Shown in pieces: positions 21,270-31,680 of a stretch of 64,000 nucleotides of DNA; positions within the stretch are counted from its first letter, which is position 1, and each line of letters opens with the position of its first letter. Under the pieces are notes generated by a model. The model had not been told where the DNA came from and ran no database searches. It worked only from the letters and a program-made list of their open reading frames with translations. Made by a program: the position numbers and the translations under genes. The stretch lies in the NCBI RefSeq assembly GCF_964355755.1, contig NC_092674.1:16125001-16189000 (forward strand). The letters run 5' to 3'. Source of the DNA: Antedon mediterranea (taxonomy: Eukaryota; Echinodermata; Crinoidea; Comatulida; Antedonidae).

Positions 21270-21960
21270 TTTATATTGAATGGATAATCAGATGTCCATA
21301 ATACATTACCATACAGAACATGTGGTTGAAGAATAGTGTTATAGAGAGTAATGAGGATGTGTAGAGGGAAAATATGTGTTAATTTACAGAATAAACTGGT
21401 CAATTACTTTAGATACTTTACTTTAGTCCATCTTACATGTTCATTTATATATACACCAAGAAATAAAGTAGAACTCTTTCGATCAACACATTTACCATTA
21501 ATTTGTAAGAAAAGGTCAGTATTAACAATGTTATATAAGGAATTAATATCTTTGTGAGAGAAAATATTTGTTGTAGCATCAGCAAAGGATATGACCCGAA
21601 GTATTCACTTGATCTAGAAAGGTTGTTTACATAAATTAAAAATAAGAGGGGTTTTTAGACTGATCCTTGTGGCACACCGCAAGTCGCATACCTCACTGAT
21701 GATCGAGATGAACCTAAATCAACATATTGACTACGATTTTTTAAATAACTTTCAAACCAACTTAGAACTACTGGCCTAACTCCATAATTAGATAATTTAC
21801 GAAAAAGGATAGAGTAACTTATGACATCAAATGTTTTTGATAGATCAATGAATATAACTAGTAAAAACTTATTATTTTCAAATGAGTCAATAATGTTTTG
21901 TACAAGATCGAGGATGGCATGAGAAGTTGATACTTAAGAGAGATATGGGACAATAATTTG
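21270..21960 (-). pseudogene. LINE reverse transcriptase fragment, minus strand
   Basis: Read from about 21860 downwards: LVIFIDLSKTFDVISYSIL (RT motif A), VVLSWFESYLKNRSQYV, then CGVPQGSV followed by a stop (motif B), LFLIYVNNL, and after a frame change FADATTNIFS, where the second catalytic Asp of FADD is Ala. It is a decayed RT from a CR1/Jockey-type LINE. Confidence 0.8.
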
Positions 21961-22129
21961 AAACGTGATCTTTTGCACATTTTTAATTCTGGAAACACTT
22001 TGGCCTTTTTAAAAAAATTAGGAAATGTGGCAAATGAAAAAGAACAGTTAATAGCATGTGTAAATGGATTGATTATGGAAGTACTGTACTTGCTTCAACA
22101 TTATCACTCCCTGATCCTTTGTTAGGGTT

Positions 22130-22420
22130 TAAATTGTTAACATCGGCAGGGGTTCGAGGCTCACTCACTCCATGGTTCTGGTGGTAGAACGAGTCTTCTC
22201 GGATAAGGACTATAAACCGTAGGTCCAGTGTACACAACTTGCTCGTGTGCACTTTAAAGAACCTAGTACATCTTTCGAGACGAGTAGGGGGTTACCCCGG
22301 TGTACTAGTACATCACGGCCACTGATCACCAACTGGGCCCTCTGGGAGATCAGTCTTTGACTGAAGAGGTCACCCAGTATATAAAGATAAAACAAACAAA
22401 CAAACAAACAAACAAACTAT
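22130..22420 (+). mobile_element. SINE with (CAAA)n tail
   Basis: Near the start GGGGTTCGAGGCTC fits an RNA polymerase III B box. The body contains GAACGAGTCTTCTCGGATAA and ATAAACCGTAGGTCC, a kind of block widely seen in invertebrate SINEs. The element ends in AAACAAACAAAC repeats (about 22388-22418). No target duplication was identified. Confidence 0.75.
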
Positions 22421-22668
22421 ATTTAAAACCTCATCTTGAGTTACAGGACTTACAAAGAACGAGTTGAGCATTGGGTTAGGTAAGTAGGACATTGGATCAA
22501 TTTGTGATACAGGCATTTATTTTTGTAAAAGAAAACAGCAATGACACAAAAATTAAAAATATTTAGTGAAAATCATACTTAAAGCAATAATGTAACATTA
22601 AAAAGGATCAAATTAAAAACCTTACATAAAATAAATATGTTTTTTGTGCAATATTCAAAATTAAAACA

Positions 22669-22813
22669 CACCTGAGTAGATTCTTGTCATTTGAGGATTT
22701 GTGGGTCACATGATATTCAACTACTCCATTGAACACTTACGCCACCGAGAGTGCAATTCCATTATATGTGTACCCACAATCCTGCAATCAAATGACAAGA
22801 ATCTATTCAGGTG
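22669..22813. mobile_element. 145 bp MITE with P-element-like ends
   Basis: The terminal inverted repeats start CACCTGAGTAGATTCTTGTC (left) and CACCTGAATAGATTCTTGTC (right, reverse complement). The left ~60 bp resembles the left end of the P-superfamily element at 36624, including the inner block GTGGGTCACATG. It lies just past the 3' end of the beta-carbonic anhydrase coding region. No 8 bp direct duplication is evident: the flanks extend the inverted repeat. Confidence 0.8.
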
Positions 22814-22912
22814 TGTTATAAAGTTATTTAATAAATAGTATTAAAATAAGTTTTCAAATAAAATAAAATGAACCCGTTATACTTTATATGGCATTCTTCA
22901 TAACATATAGTA

Positions 22913-22918
22913 TTTAAT
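22913..22918 (-). terminator. Candidate polyadenylation signal ATTAAA
   Basis: ATTAAA on the minus strand, about 30 bp after the stop codon of the carbonic anhydrase gene. This is a common variant signal. A second AT-rich candidate lies further downstream. Confidence 0.35.
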
Positions 22919-22947
22919 AGTTTGAAAAGCATCATTGCTTTTGTATG

Positions 22948-23169
22948 TTAACTTTGTTGTTTTTTATCATTAATTTTCAATTGACATAAAAGATGGTCTA
23001 TTGTGTCTTCTCTTATTTCAACAAACCGTTGCAGCTCTGAACAAAAGATGAACATATTTCCAGATAAGATATCAAACCACATGGCATGGAGTCTGACTTG
23101 ACCCTTACACAGTTGATGTTTGATGAACTTGTGAGTGGAAAGATTAAGAAGTTGTTGCAGAGTATTAAC
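22948..23169 (-). CDS. Beta-CA exon 4 and stop
   Basis: 73 codons plus TAA from VNTLQQLLNLSTHKF. It includes the beta-CA C-terminal signature LHAMWFDILSG and LQRFVEIREDTI. The acceptor is GTTAATAG. Confidence 0.93.
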   Translation of the reverse strand, partial: VNTLQQLLNLSTHKFIKHQLCKGQVRLHAMWFDILSGNMFIFCSELQRFVEIREDTIDHLLCQLKINDKKQQS

Positions 23170-26100
23170 CTATTAACAAAATAAATAATGTCAGTGGTAC
23201 AGTATTATAATACAGGCTACGGCCTAGGTCCTAGGAATCCTAGCACTACTAAGAGGCCAGTCTTCATTCAGATAATTTAGGATGTTGGCTAGGTCTAGCC
23301 TTAGGTTACTCTTAAGGTGTTTCCAAGTTGCACTTTCATACCGGTCAATGAATTAAAATAGTACCGCACAAGTTTATACAATTTGTGAAGAGTTAGTCTA
23401 CTGGTGGGATTTCCCACCCATGTTGACATTAAAATGAAATCAAAAACTGCCTAGTGTTTACCAGCTGATACCCAACGAGGTATAATGATAAAAAGGTTTT
23501 AAAAAGAAAACAGAAACTGCGCAATAAGTTACCTGAGAAAGTCTGTCAATTAAGGTCAATTGTTTTTCAGGATCTATAAATGCATTAAAAGACAAGTTAG
23601 GAACTTCACTCTCAAAATACAATGCAGCTGATTTACGTTTACTGAGATCCTCAAACTTAACCAATGTAGGATTTCCTATTTGAAGAAGATATCGACTAAC
23701 AAGAGAATCGGAATCAACTCCATCATCCTTGGATTTCGCATGTGACTGTGAGTGTACTGCATGTAATGCATTCATTGCCTGTGAGAACAAAAAAGTTACT
23801 CATTATTTGTACAATCTGTGCTGAACAATAAATTGGCTGGCTGGGGGTCCACCATTCTAGTTGGTTATCCGCAACTTTGGTTGTCAGGATCTTTTTTTTC
23901 CACTTTATTCTTCTTTCTTTCCACGATTTTTGTGCACAGCCTATCTCAAAAACTTGTTGTAACTTTACCACAATTCAAACCTTTATCTGAAGATGTTGTA
24001 ATAAGGTTTCCATTAACGCCCAAGTTGCGCTGCGTAACGTATGTGTGATTTTATGAAATTTTATGATTGATCATGAATTCAGAACGATAAGTCATTTTTA
24101 TTGAAACTTAATAAAATCATAATTTATATAAGGGTCAACTTTGTATGGAATAAAAATGGCTTATTACACAAGAAATTACACGCGCACACACAATTAAAAT
24201 CTTATATTTCGAAAAATCAATTTCTCATTTTGAGCATTTCAAATTTTATATTTTTACATTGCATGCACATTTGCGCACGCAGCTCATAAGCAGCATGGAA
24301 AGGTCGTTTTTGCAATTTGTTTTTTTTATACTTTCTGTAGTAGATTGCATTCATTTTGAGGAACTTTAATTGCAAAATAACAACGCACGTGTACTTTAAT
24401 AATCATGTGTAAAAAAAGGGGTAACTAATGCAAATTTGTGAAAAAATATACTAATTTTAAATCACTTTAATTACCCCTATTTTTTATTTAAAATGTATTA
24501 TGGAAGCTGATGAGTTTTAGATATAATTTCATGTAAAATTTGTACCTACCGGATGTTCTGACATCACCATATGGCCACTTGAATTTAAAAAATAGAATTG
24601 TATAGAGCGCATTGCGCTAATGCGTTACTCGTTTTTTTTTCTAGATTTAAATACATGTTCTTGATAAATCAATTTTCTTTCACATGAGTTACAAAAATTT
24701 TAATTTTTATTATGTTATCATATAAAAAAATTAGAATAACGTGAGTTACTTAATTTAAATATCGATATGTTATAGATCATCAGAATGATAAGTTTAACCC
24801 ACATTATTAAAGCTTACTATAAAAGCTGTTGAATTGTAGATATGAATTCATGTAAAAATGTTGTCTATCGGATGTCGGATGTTGAATTCAAAAAGTCGGA
24901 TTTTTATCTCTTTCGTAAAAGTTTGTCGCGTTTGAAAGAGTGTCTTGCTTTTACGTGCCAGAAATTCTGCAATTTTTTATGAATGTAATTATTTAGATAA
25001 TTATCTTCTAAAATTATTAACTTCATGTTTCATTTTGATGACGTCATCATGTTAAAAATTGGAATAAAAGATTGGTCTCGCAATTTCTTCTATGCTACAC
25101 TGTATATTATTATATACAGTGTATTCTGTAAAAATACTGTATACTGTATGACTGTGTGAATCTGTTCATTTGAATAACAAGACACAAAAGGGAAACTCCC
25201 AAATCGACATTTACTGTGTGAATCTGTTCATTTAAATAACGAGACACAAAGGGAAACTCCCAAATCGACATTTACGTACTGGTGAATCTGTTCATTTGAA
25301 TGGCAAGACACAGAAAGGGAAACCCCCAAATCGACATTTACTGTGTGAATCTGTTTGAATAACAAGACGCAGAAAGGGAAACCCTCAAATCGACATTTAC
25401 TGGTGAATCTGTTCATTTGAATAACAAGACAAAAAAGGGAAACTCCCAAAATCAACATTTACTGGTGAATCTGTTCATTTGAATAACAAGACACAGAAAG
25501 GAAAACCCCCAAATCGACATTTACTGGTGAATCTGTTCATTTGAATAACAAGACAGAGAAGGGAAACCCCCAAATCAACATTTACTGGTGAATCTCTTCA
25601 TTTGAATAACAAGACACAAAAGGGAAACTCCCAAATCGACATTTACTGGTGAATCTGTTCATTTGAATAACAAGACACAGAAGGGAACCCCCCAAATCGA
25701 CATTTACTTGTGAATCTGTTCATTTGAATGGAGGGACACAAAAAGGAAAAACCCCCAAATCTACATTCACTGGTGAATCTGTTCATTTGAATGGCAAGAC
25801 ACAAAAAGGAAAACCACCAAATCGACATTTACTGTGTGAATCTGTTCAGAAAATGTTTTTCTTTATGTGATTTCACATTTAAAAAAACCTCACATGGACT
25901 ATAATGCGTCACTTTTCAACAGTGTTTATAGCATAGACTAACACATTTGTTTGATCTCACTGTTAATGCAGTCTTTCAGTTTCTTTTGTCTGTGTTAAAT
26001 TTCACATACTAACCTTACAATCAGAATGACCTAGTACAACAACATCTTGAACTTTTACTAAATTACAAGCCATATCCAAAGCTGCTGGTCCTTCTAAACA

Positions 26101-26437
26101 ATCACATTTGGAAGATAAATTATTTGGGGCAATCATATTTCCTGGATTACGAACATAAAATACATCACCAATGTCTGTTTGGGTAAATCTTGTTGGCAAC
26201 ATCCGGCTGTCCATGCAAGTGAATACAAGAGCTATTGGCTGCAAAACGAATTATGGAATGTATTGCTAAATTATTAGTAATCATTGCCAGCCATATTTTA
26301 GTTGGTAAAATCAATTTAAAATAATTATTTAAACTTACCTTTGGGTGATCAGTAACTGCCTTCATTTTCTGCACTATCCCAGGTTTCACAGTTGTCCTAT
26401 ACTTCATTACACCTTGTAAAATCTTTTTAATTCCCAT
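22948..26437 (-). CDS. Beta-class carbonic anhydrase, four coding exons
   Basis: The product interconverts CO2 and bicarbonate at a zinc centre. Coding exons (minus strand) are 26437-26339, 26238-26014, 23778-23533 and 23169-22948, all joined in phase 0 with GT-AG introns, giving 263 residues, the usual animal beta-CA length. Zinc and catalytic residues are C41 and D43 in FTCMDSRM and H104 and C107 in GHSDCK. VRNPGN and the C-terminal MWFDILSGNMFIF also fit the family. The start is the ATG at 26437 (MGIKKILQGVMKYR). No lesion is seen. Animal beta-CAs are often mitochondrial, but no targeting signal is proven here. The gene is divergent from TMCO3, 6.5 kb away. Confidence 0.95.
23533..23778 (-). 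CDS. Beta-CA exon 3
   Basis: 82 codons from AMNALHAVHSQ to LTLIDRLSQ. The acceptor is TTCTCACAG, the donor GTAACT. Confidence 0.92.
23779..26013 (-). other. Beta-CA intron 2 with repeats
   Basis: A 2.2 kb intron. 24080-25130 holds decayed pieces of the dispersed repeat (GACATCACCATATGGCCACT near 24560, GATGACGTCATCATG near 25040). 25135-25850 is a ~60 bp minisatellite. No other exon is seen. Confidence 0.8.
25135..25850 (+). repeat. ~60 bp minisatellite, about 12 copies
   Basis: The unit contains GTGAATCTGTTCATTTGAAT, AACAAGACACA and CCAAATCGACATTTACT. Unit length varies between about 58 and 63 bp by small indels, and copies differ by several substitutions, so the array is older than the 37 and 55 bp arrays. 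Small open frames across it are artefacts. Confidence 0.93.
26014..26238 (-). CDS. Beta-CA exon 2 (zinc site)
   Basis: 75 codons from PIALVFTCMDSR to GHSDCK. The acceptor is TTTTGCAG, the donor GTTAGT. It holds all four residues of the zinc and catalytic site. Confidence 0.95.
26339..26437 (-). CDS. Beta-CA exon 1
   Basis: 33 codons from ATG, ending KAVTDHPK before GTAAGT. The N-terminal helix region of the family. Confidence 0.9.
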
Positions 26438-26924
26438 ATTCAAATTGTCAGTTCAACAATCACTATTTAAAAAATAAGGTCTAAAATAATGCTAGTTTGT
26501 TAGCTGTCAATTGTAAATGGAGGGGAAAAGGTGGAATTTTGGTCAACCAATGGTGCATGTTTAGTATTTTCAATCAACACGGATTAACGCATCAAATTCC
26601 TCGTTTTCTTTCTATGTGCAAGGTTGACCATGTTCCATAATTATTGTCTTATCAGCACCAAGTACAAGGTGAACACGCTGATAGAAAACACGGTCAATCA
26701 TTCTGATTGAAAATAGTAAACTACATGCACATTTTTCCATGCTAATAGCCACTTTCCTTTAACTCAACAGAAATAAGAGGATCTGTATTACAGAAATGAG
26801 GATCGGAGAGTTAAAAAAGTTATCTATTTAGTCTGTTTATCCCCCGTCTGAATCCGCGCCAGATTATATCCATCCAAATAATTTCAGAAACTTAAAAATA
26901 AAACAAGAAACATTTTGATATACA
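26438..26924. promoter_or_regulatory. Upstream region of the beta-CA gene
   Basis: Lies directly 5' of the beta-CA start codon and should hold its 5' UTR and promoter. No TATA box or CpG-rich block is obvious. Confidence 0.3.
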
Positions 26925-27315
26925 GTATGCAGTACACCACGTATATTTAGTTCTGAAGAACTGTTGAATTTCTCGACTTTTTAATCAATATATTTTGATT
27001 TGATAATCCTGAGGAGTGAGAATGATCAAAGTACTGTATATTGATCGAAATGCAATGGCGTAATATAGAGACCTGAGGCCCCTGGTTTAGGAAACTAAGT
27101 GGCCCTCCAACGTTGAGGAGGGCATTTTTAGACTTTTTCAACATATTTTAATGCCTATTTTCTTCTCTAGGTACTGTACTACTCAGGGGCCCCCATAAGC
27201 TCCGGGGGCCCCTGGGTTCAACCAGTTAGTCCTCATAGCCATTACGTCACTGTAGAAATATCGAGAAACTCAACAGTACTTTTCAGAACTAAATATATGT
27301 GGTTTACTGTAAACT
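26925..27315. mobile_element. MITE-like element with ~40 bp inverted ends
   Basis: Left CCACGTATATTTAGTTCTGA (26938) and, as reverse complement, right CCACATATATTTAGTTCTGA (27302). Similarity continues for about 40 bases to TTTCTCGA. The interior includes a GC-rich GGCCC block. No coding capacity. The target duplication is unclear. Confidence 0.75.
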
Positions 27316-27770
27316 TTTTACAAGGATTTTCAAAAAACACAATACTTCGCATCGTAGGGTTTTATGATATAATATGTTATCAAGTACATGCTAACATAAT
27401 ATTTAATATTATACAGATATTGACTGCTTAGAGGTTAAATATAAGATTTGACATCCCCGAGGGAATAATATTATTTTCGAGGGAATATATATTTCCCAAA
27501 GCGCCAGCTGAGGGAAATATATAACCCTTCTCATTCTCACCGATTTTCTCATCTTTATCGTTAATTAATTAAATTTCAGTATATAACCGGGTGGTTTAGA
27601 ATTCATGTTCTGCGCCTGATGTGTTTATATATAATATATCTCTTCAGATATCCCACTTCGTGAATAAAAATATTGTAAAGATGAGGGTATATCAATTTGA
27701 TCTCTGGTGCGTGTGTGTACCGTACCATGTCTAGAGTGTTAAGGAGGTGCGATCCAATCGAGTTCCAACA
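27316..27770. other. Unassigned stretch
   Basis: AT-rich sequence with a short internal inverted pattern (GAGGGAATAATATT and GGGAATATATATTTCCC near 27460-27500). No gene seen. Confidence 0.35.
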
Positions 27771-27774
27771 ATAC

Positions 27775-27860
27775 CATAAAAGCCTCAGTGGTCTCAAATG
27801 GTTAGGACATCAAGCAGAAGATTCCGGGTTCAAATCTCGGTTGGGGGGACTTTTTCTTAA
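27775..27860 (+). mobile_element. tRNA-derived SINE head
   Basis: GCCTCAGTGGTCTCAAATGG (A-box-like) and GGGTTCAAATCTCGG (B box) at tRNA spacing. The acceptor stem does not close, so it is not a functional tRNA. The 3' extent is unclear. Confidence 0.6.
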
Positions 27861-28009
27861 TAACATGTACTCGACATCATTTTATATCATAAAACCGTAT
27901 CAGGCGATCTACCTGGCGATACCGATTAGCATTACCGTACACGGCAAAACTTATTTATGTCGCTGGCTTCGTTCACAACAACTACTGCAGGCCTGGGTAG
28001 GCTAGGCGG

Positions 28010-28245
28010 TTCCAGGATGATTTGGCCCTGAGACGATTCGGCCCGGGACTATTCGGCCCACTTTTGGTGGGACGGAACATCCCACTTTGTGTTTTTAAAG
28101 GTGTAACAATCCGTATTTTATTGATATTGACAATTTTGATATAGCCCAATATAAAATAAATTACTAAAAAAACTTAATATATTTTATATTTATTAGGCCT
28201 ACTTGAATCGTCTTAGGGCCGAATCGTCCCGCTACCAGGCTAGGC
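28010..28245. mobile_element. Small element with GATTCGGCCC inverted ends
   Basis: Left GGCCCTGAGACGATTCGGCC and right, reversed, GGCCCTAAGACGATTCAA with further GGGACGATTCGGCC on both sides. About 230 bp with an AT-rich interior and no coding frame: a MITE-like hairpin element. Confidence 0.65.
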
Positions 28246-28620
28246 CTACGCCCTAGCTAGCTAGGCCTACTAACTAAAAGAATACCCAACTAAAAAAGGT
28301 TAGGCCTAGGCCTACAGTAGGTCTGGGCTAGGCCTAGTAGTAGGCCTAGCTAGGCTAGTTTAGTTAGATTATTAAATGTTGGATGGTAATGCGTATAGTT
28401 TCCCCAAATCAATAATATTTATTGTCCACCATCATAAAAGATTTGTAGTGTATTGTAAATAAATCCAGATGGAAGACGTACATACCGGAAAATAGGCTAG
28501 CTAGGCCTAGGCTAGTTAGGATGCCTCTACTACTAGGCCTAGGCTAGTACTAACTACTGGGAACTATGGCCTAGGCCTCCTAGTACTAGCCTAGGCCTAG
28601 GCCTAGTAGTAGTAGGTGAA
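28230..28620. repeat. TAGGCCTA-rich island, left
   Basis: Dense overlapping copies of TAGGCCTA, CTAGGCTAG and TACTAG, all self-complementary. Not a clean tandem array. The same composition returns at 31255-31680, on the other side of the inverted arrays. Confidence 0.85.
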
Positions 28621-29015
28621 TCATGTGCGAGTCCTACAGTTACACTAAACTTTACACCACCAGATAGTAGTAATACCACCAGATACCAGATACCACCAGA
28701 ACAACAAATCCTACCACCAAAGAGCAGTCACCTGTTTGGAATTGATTATTAATAGTATATTACAAGTTTCAAAGGTTAATTTCTCACCGTCGCAATTCCA
28801 GAATCGAGTGCGTTCGATCTTTATAAATAACAGTAACGAAACGAACGCATTGTATTCAGCGGTTAACTTTGGTCAAAAAATCACTATAACATTTTCAAAA
28901 TAAATAACGCGTTTGTTACTCAGTCAACTGCTCTCACAGAATTTATTTGGTCAAATAAAATCAGAAATTCTTTTTGTACACTTTATTTAAAAATAAATAA
29001 CAAACTTAATGCAAC
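28621..29015. other. Unassigned stretch
   Basis: A short CCACCAGATA-type repeat at about 28655-28720 and AT-rich sequence. No gene seen. Confidence 0.35.
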
Positions 29016-29540
29016 ATCAGTTGCCAGTGGAGCACAGTGATATAGAATAGAAAAAAGTCACTGAATTTTAATATCATTTCGTATGTTAATAGTTAATACA
29101 CTGTGCTCAAGTGGACCCAATTTGGCGAAAGGAGAGCACAGTGATATAAAATATAGAAATAAGTCATTGAATGTTTATATATTTTCGTATGTTAATACAC
29201 TGTGCTCAAGTGGACCTAATATTTGGCGCCAGTGGAGCACAGTGATATAAAATGGAAAAAGTCACTGAATTTTAATATCTTTTCGTATTACACTATGCTC
29301 AAGTGGACCCGATTTGGAGCCAGGGGAGCACTGTGATATAAAATAGAAATAGCCTAAGTCACTGAATTTTAATATCTTTTCGTATGTTAATACACTGTGC
29401 TTACGTGGACCCAATTTGGCGCGCGCGCCAGTGAGCACAGTAATATAAAATAGAAAAAAGTCACTAAATTTTAATATCTTTTCGTCTGTTAATACACTGT
29501 GCTCAAGTGGACCCAATTTGGCACCAATGGGAGCACAGGG
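29016..29540 (+). repeat. Left tandem array, ~100 bp unit, about 5 copies
   Basis: The unit carries GGAGCACAGTGATATAAAAT, AAGTCACTGAATTTTAATAT, TTTTCGTATGTTAATACACT and GTGCTCAAGTGGACCCAA. The array is the reverse complement of 30190-30965. Each unit has its own inverted ends (GAGCACAGTG and CACTGTGCTC) and could fold as a hairpin. Confidence 0.92.
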
Positions 29541-29828
29541 AAATAGTCACATACAAAAACATCGAGAAAAAATACTTCTGGAATTTAAAAATATTTCATT
29601 CAAACTTGGTATATATGTTCAATATCGGTTACTCCATCAGTAAACCAAAAGAAAAAATGGTTTCAAGCCACATCAGTGATTTTAATAACTTGCCTTCGCT
29701 TAAGATAATACTTATGAAAAAACATACAATTCCGACACATATATTATGTTAAACTGTAATAATGATTTTGACAACAAAAAAAACGGTTAGGAATTCGATT
29801 TTTTCCCTGTAAATTGAGCAACTTAAAT

Positions 29829-29831
<3 letters not shown>
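29541..29831 (+). other. Spacer after the left array
   Basis: The part GGGAAATAGTCACATACAAA to TTCAATATCG (29538-29625) recurs at 30088-30186 in the same orientation, so a duplicated segment lies on both sides of the (TA)n tract. Confidence 0.7.

Positions 29832-29927
<96 letters not shown>
29832..29927 (+). repeat. (TA)n microsatellite, about 47 units
   Basis: An uninterrupted alternating TA tract of about 95 bp. It creates a meaningless Tyr-Ile frame on the minus strand. Confidence 0.98.
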
Positions 29928-29965
29928 TATTATCACAGATTTTCATCCACAAGATCTCATTCTCT

Positions 29966-30034
29966 AAAAAAAAAATACTCCTTGATATATATATATATAT
30001 GTATATATATATCAAGGAGTATTTTTTTTTAACA
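29966..30034 (+). repeat. Perfect hairpin around a second TA tract
   Basis: AAAAAATACTCCTTGATATA on the left is mirrored by TATATCAAGGAGTATTTTTT on the right, with TA repeats between them. Confidence 0.9.
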
Positions 30035-30965
30035 AAAGAAATGTTCGTATGTTAATACACTGTGCTCCAGTGGATCCAATTTGGCGCCAGTGGAGCACAG
30101 GGAAATAGTCACATACAAAAACTTCTAGAAAAAATATTTATCGAATTCAAAAATATTTCAAACTTGGTATATAAGTTCAATATCGTAACTAACATACAAA
30201 AAGATATTAACATTCAGTGACTTATTTCTATTTTATATCACTGTACTCCACTGGCTCCAAATTGAGTTCACTTGAGCACAGTGTATTAACATACGAAAAG
30301 ATATTAAAATTCAGTGACTTTTTTCTATTTTATATCAATGTGCTCCACTGGCTCCAAATTGGGTCCACTTGAGCACAGTGTATTAACATACGAAAAGATA
30401 TTAAAATTCAGTGACTTTTTTCTATTTTATATCACTGTGCTCCACTGGCTCCAGATTGGGTTTACTTGAGCACAGTGTATTAACATACGAAAATATATTA
30501 AAATTCAGTGACTTTTTTCTATTTTATATCACTGTGCTCCACTGGCTCCAGATTGGGTTCACTTGAGCACAGTGTATTAACTTACGAAAAGATACTAAAA
30601 ATCATTGACTTATTTCTATTTTATATCAATGTGCTCTCCTGGCTCCAAATTGGGTCCACTTGAGCACAGTGTATTAACATACGAAAAGATATTAAAATTC
30701 AGTGATTATTTTTATTTTATATCATTGTGCTCCCATGGCTCCAAATTCGGTCCACTTGAGCACAGTGTTATTAACATACGAAAAGATATTAAAATTCAGT
30801 GACTTATTTCTATTTTATATCACTGTGCTCCTCACTGGCGCCAAATTGTGTCCACTTGAGCACAGTGTATTTACATACGAAAAGATATTAAAATTAGTGA
30901 CTTATTTCTATTTTATATCACTGTGCTCCACCGCCGGTGCTAAATTTGGTCCACTGGAGCAGTTA
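30035..30965 (-). repeat. Right tandem array in inverse orientation, 97 bp unit, about 8 copies
   Basis: The mark GAGCACAGTG recurs at 30274, 30371, 30468, 30565, 30662, 30758 and 30858, so the period is 97 with small changes. The sequence is the reverse complement of the left array, apart from one partial unit in left orientation at 30040-30090. Copies differ by a few substitutions. Confidence 0.93.
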
Positions 30966-31254
30966 CCGTAGTACTATTTCTAATTCGGAAGTAAATAAAG
31001 GCATAAATGGCGCTCCGTAGAAGTAGATCGTCGAAATGACGCTCTGAAAAAAGGGAAAATACCTCCGATGATGGTGGTGGATGGGTGTCACGGTACGATG
31101 TGGAGCTAGAGAGAGGGAGGAGAGACGTCGTACGTGGATAAATTCAATTGTCTCGTTAAAAATCCCAGTTTTTGTACGACGCAACATCAATCAATGGTCT
31201 TTCTAGTACTGAAAGTTATATTAAGATATGAAGTTGCTAATGTCACAGACGGTG

Positions 31255-31680
31255 TCGGTTTCTAGTAGTACTAGCCTAGCCTAGGCCTAGTAGGCCTGGC
31301 CTGGTACTGGCCTACTACTAGGTCTAGGCCTACTACTACTAGGCTAGGCTAGGCCTGGCCCTAGGAGTACTAGGCCTAGGGTTAGGCCTAGCCTACTAGT
31401 AGTAGGCTAGGCCTATGCCTATCCCGAGGTAGTGCTACCCGAGGCCTAGTACCTTACTAAATGATTACCCTACTAAATACTACGGTTACTAGGGAGAGGG
31501 GCCTAGTACTAGGCCTAGCTAGGGAGCTAGCTAGGCCTACTACTAACTAGGCTAGGCCTAGTACTAGCCACCACTCTCTAGGCTACTATATTTTTATAGA
31601 CTAGGCCTAGGCCTAGCCCTAGTAGTAGTAGTACACTACAGTAGTTCGGCTATCCAGGGCCTAGCCTAGCTAAGCCTTGG
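31255..31680. repeat. TAGGCCTA-rich island, right
   Basis: About 400 bp dominated by TAGGCCTA, GGCCTAGC and TAGTAGTAG, all drawn from a small set of self-complementary words. It lies about 1.3 kb upstream of the TMCO3 start codon. Confidence 0.85.

Noticed and set aside
25228-25828. Short minus-strand frames with CNSNEQIHQ-like repeats
   Set aside because: By-products of the ~60 bp minisatellite in beta-CA intron 2.
27775-27860. Possible tRNA gene (also 9911-9985 and 59395-59475)
   Set aside because: A and B boxes are present but the acceptor stems do not pair, so SINE heads fit better.
29749-30015. Tyr-Ile repeat frame
   Set aside because: Produced by the (TA)n microsatellite.
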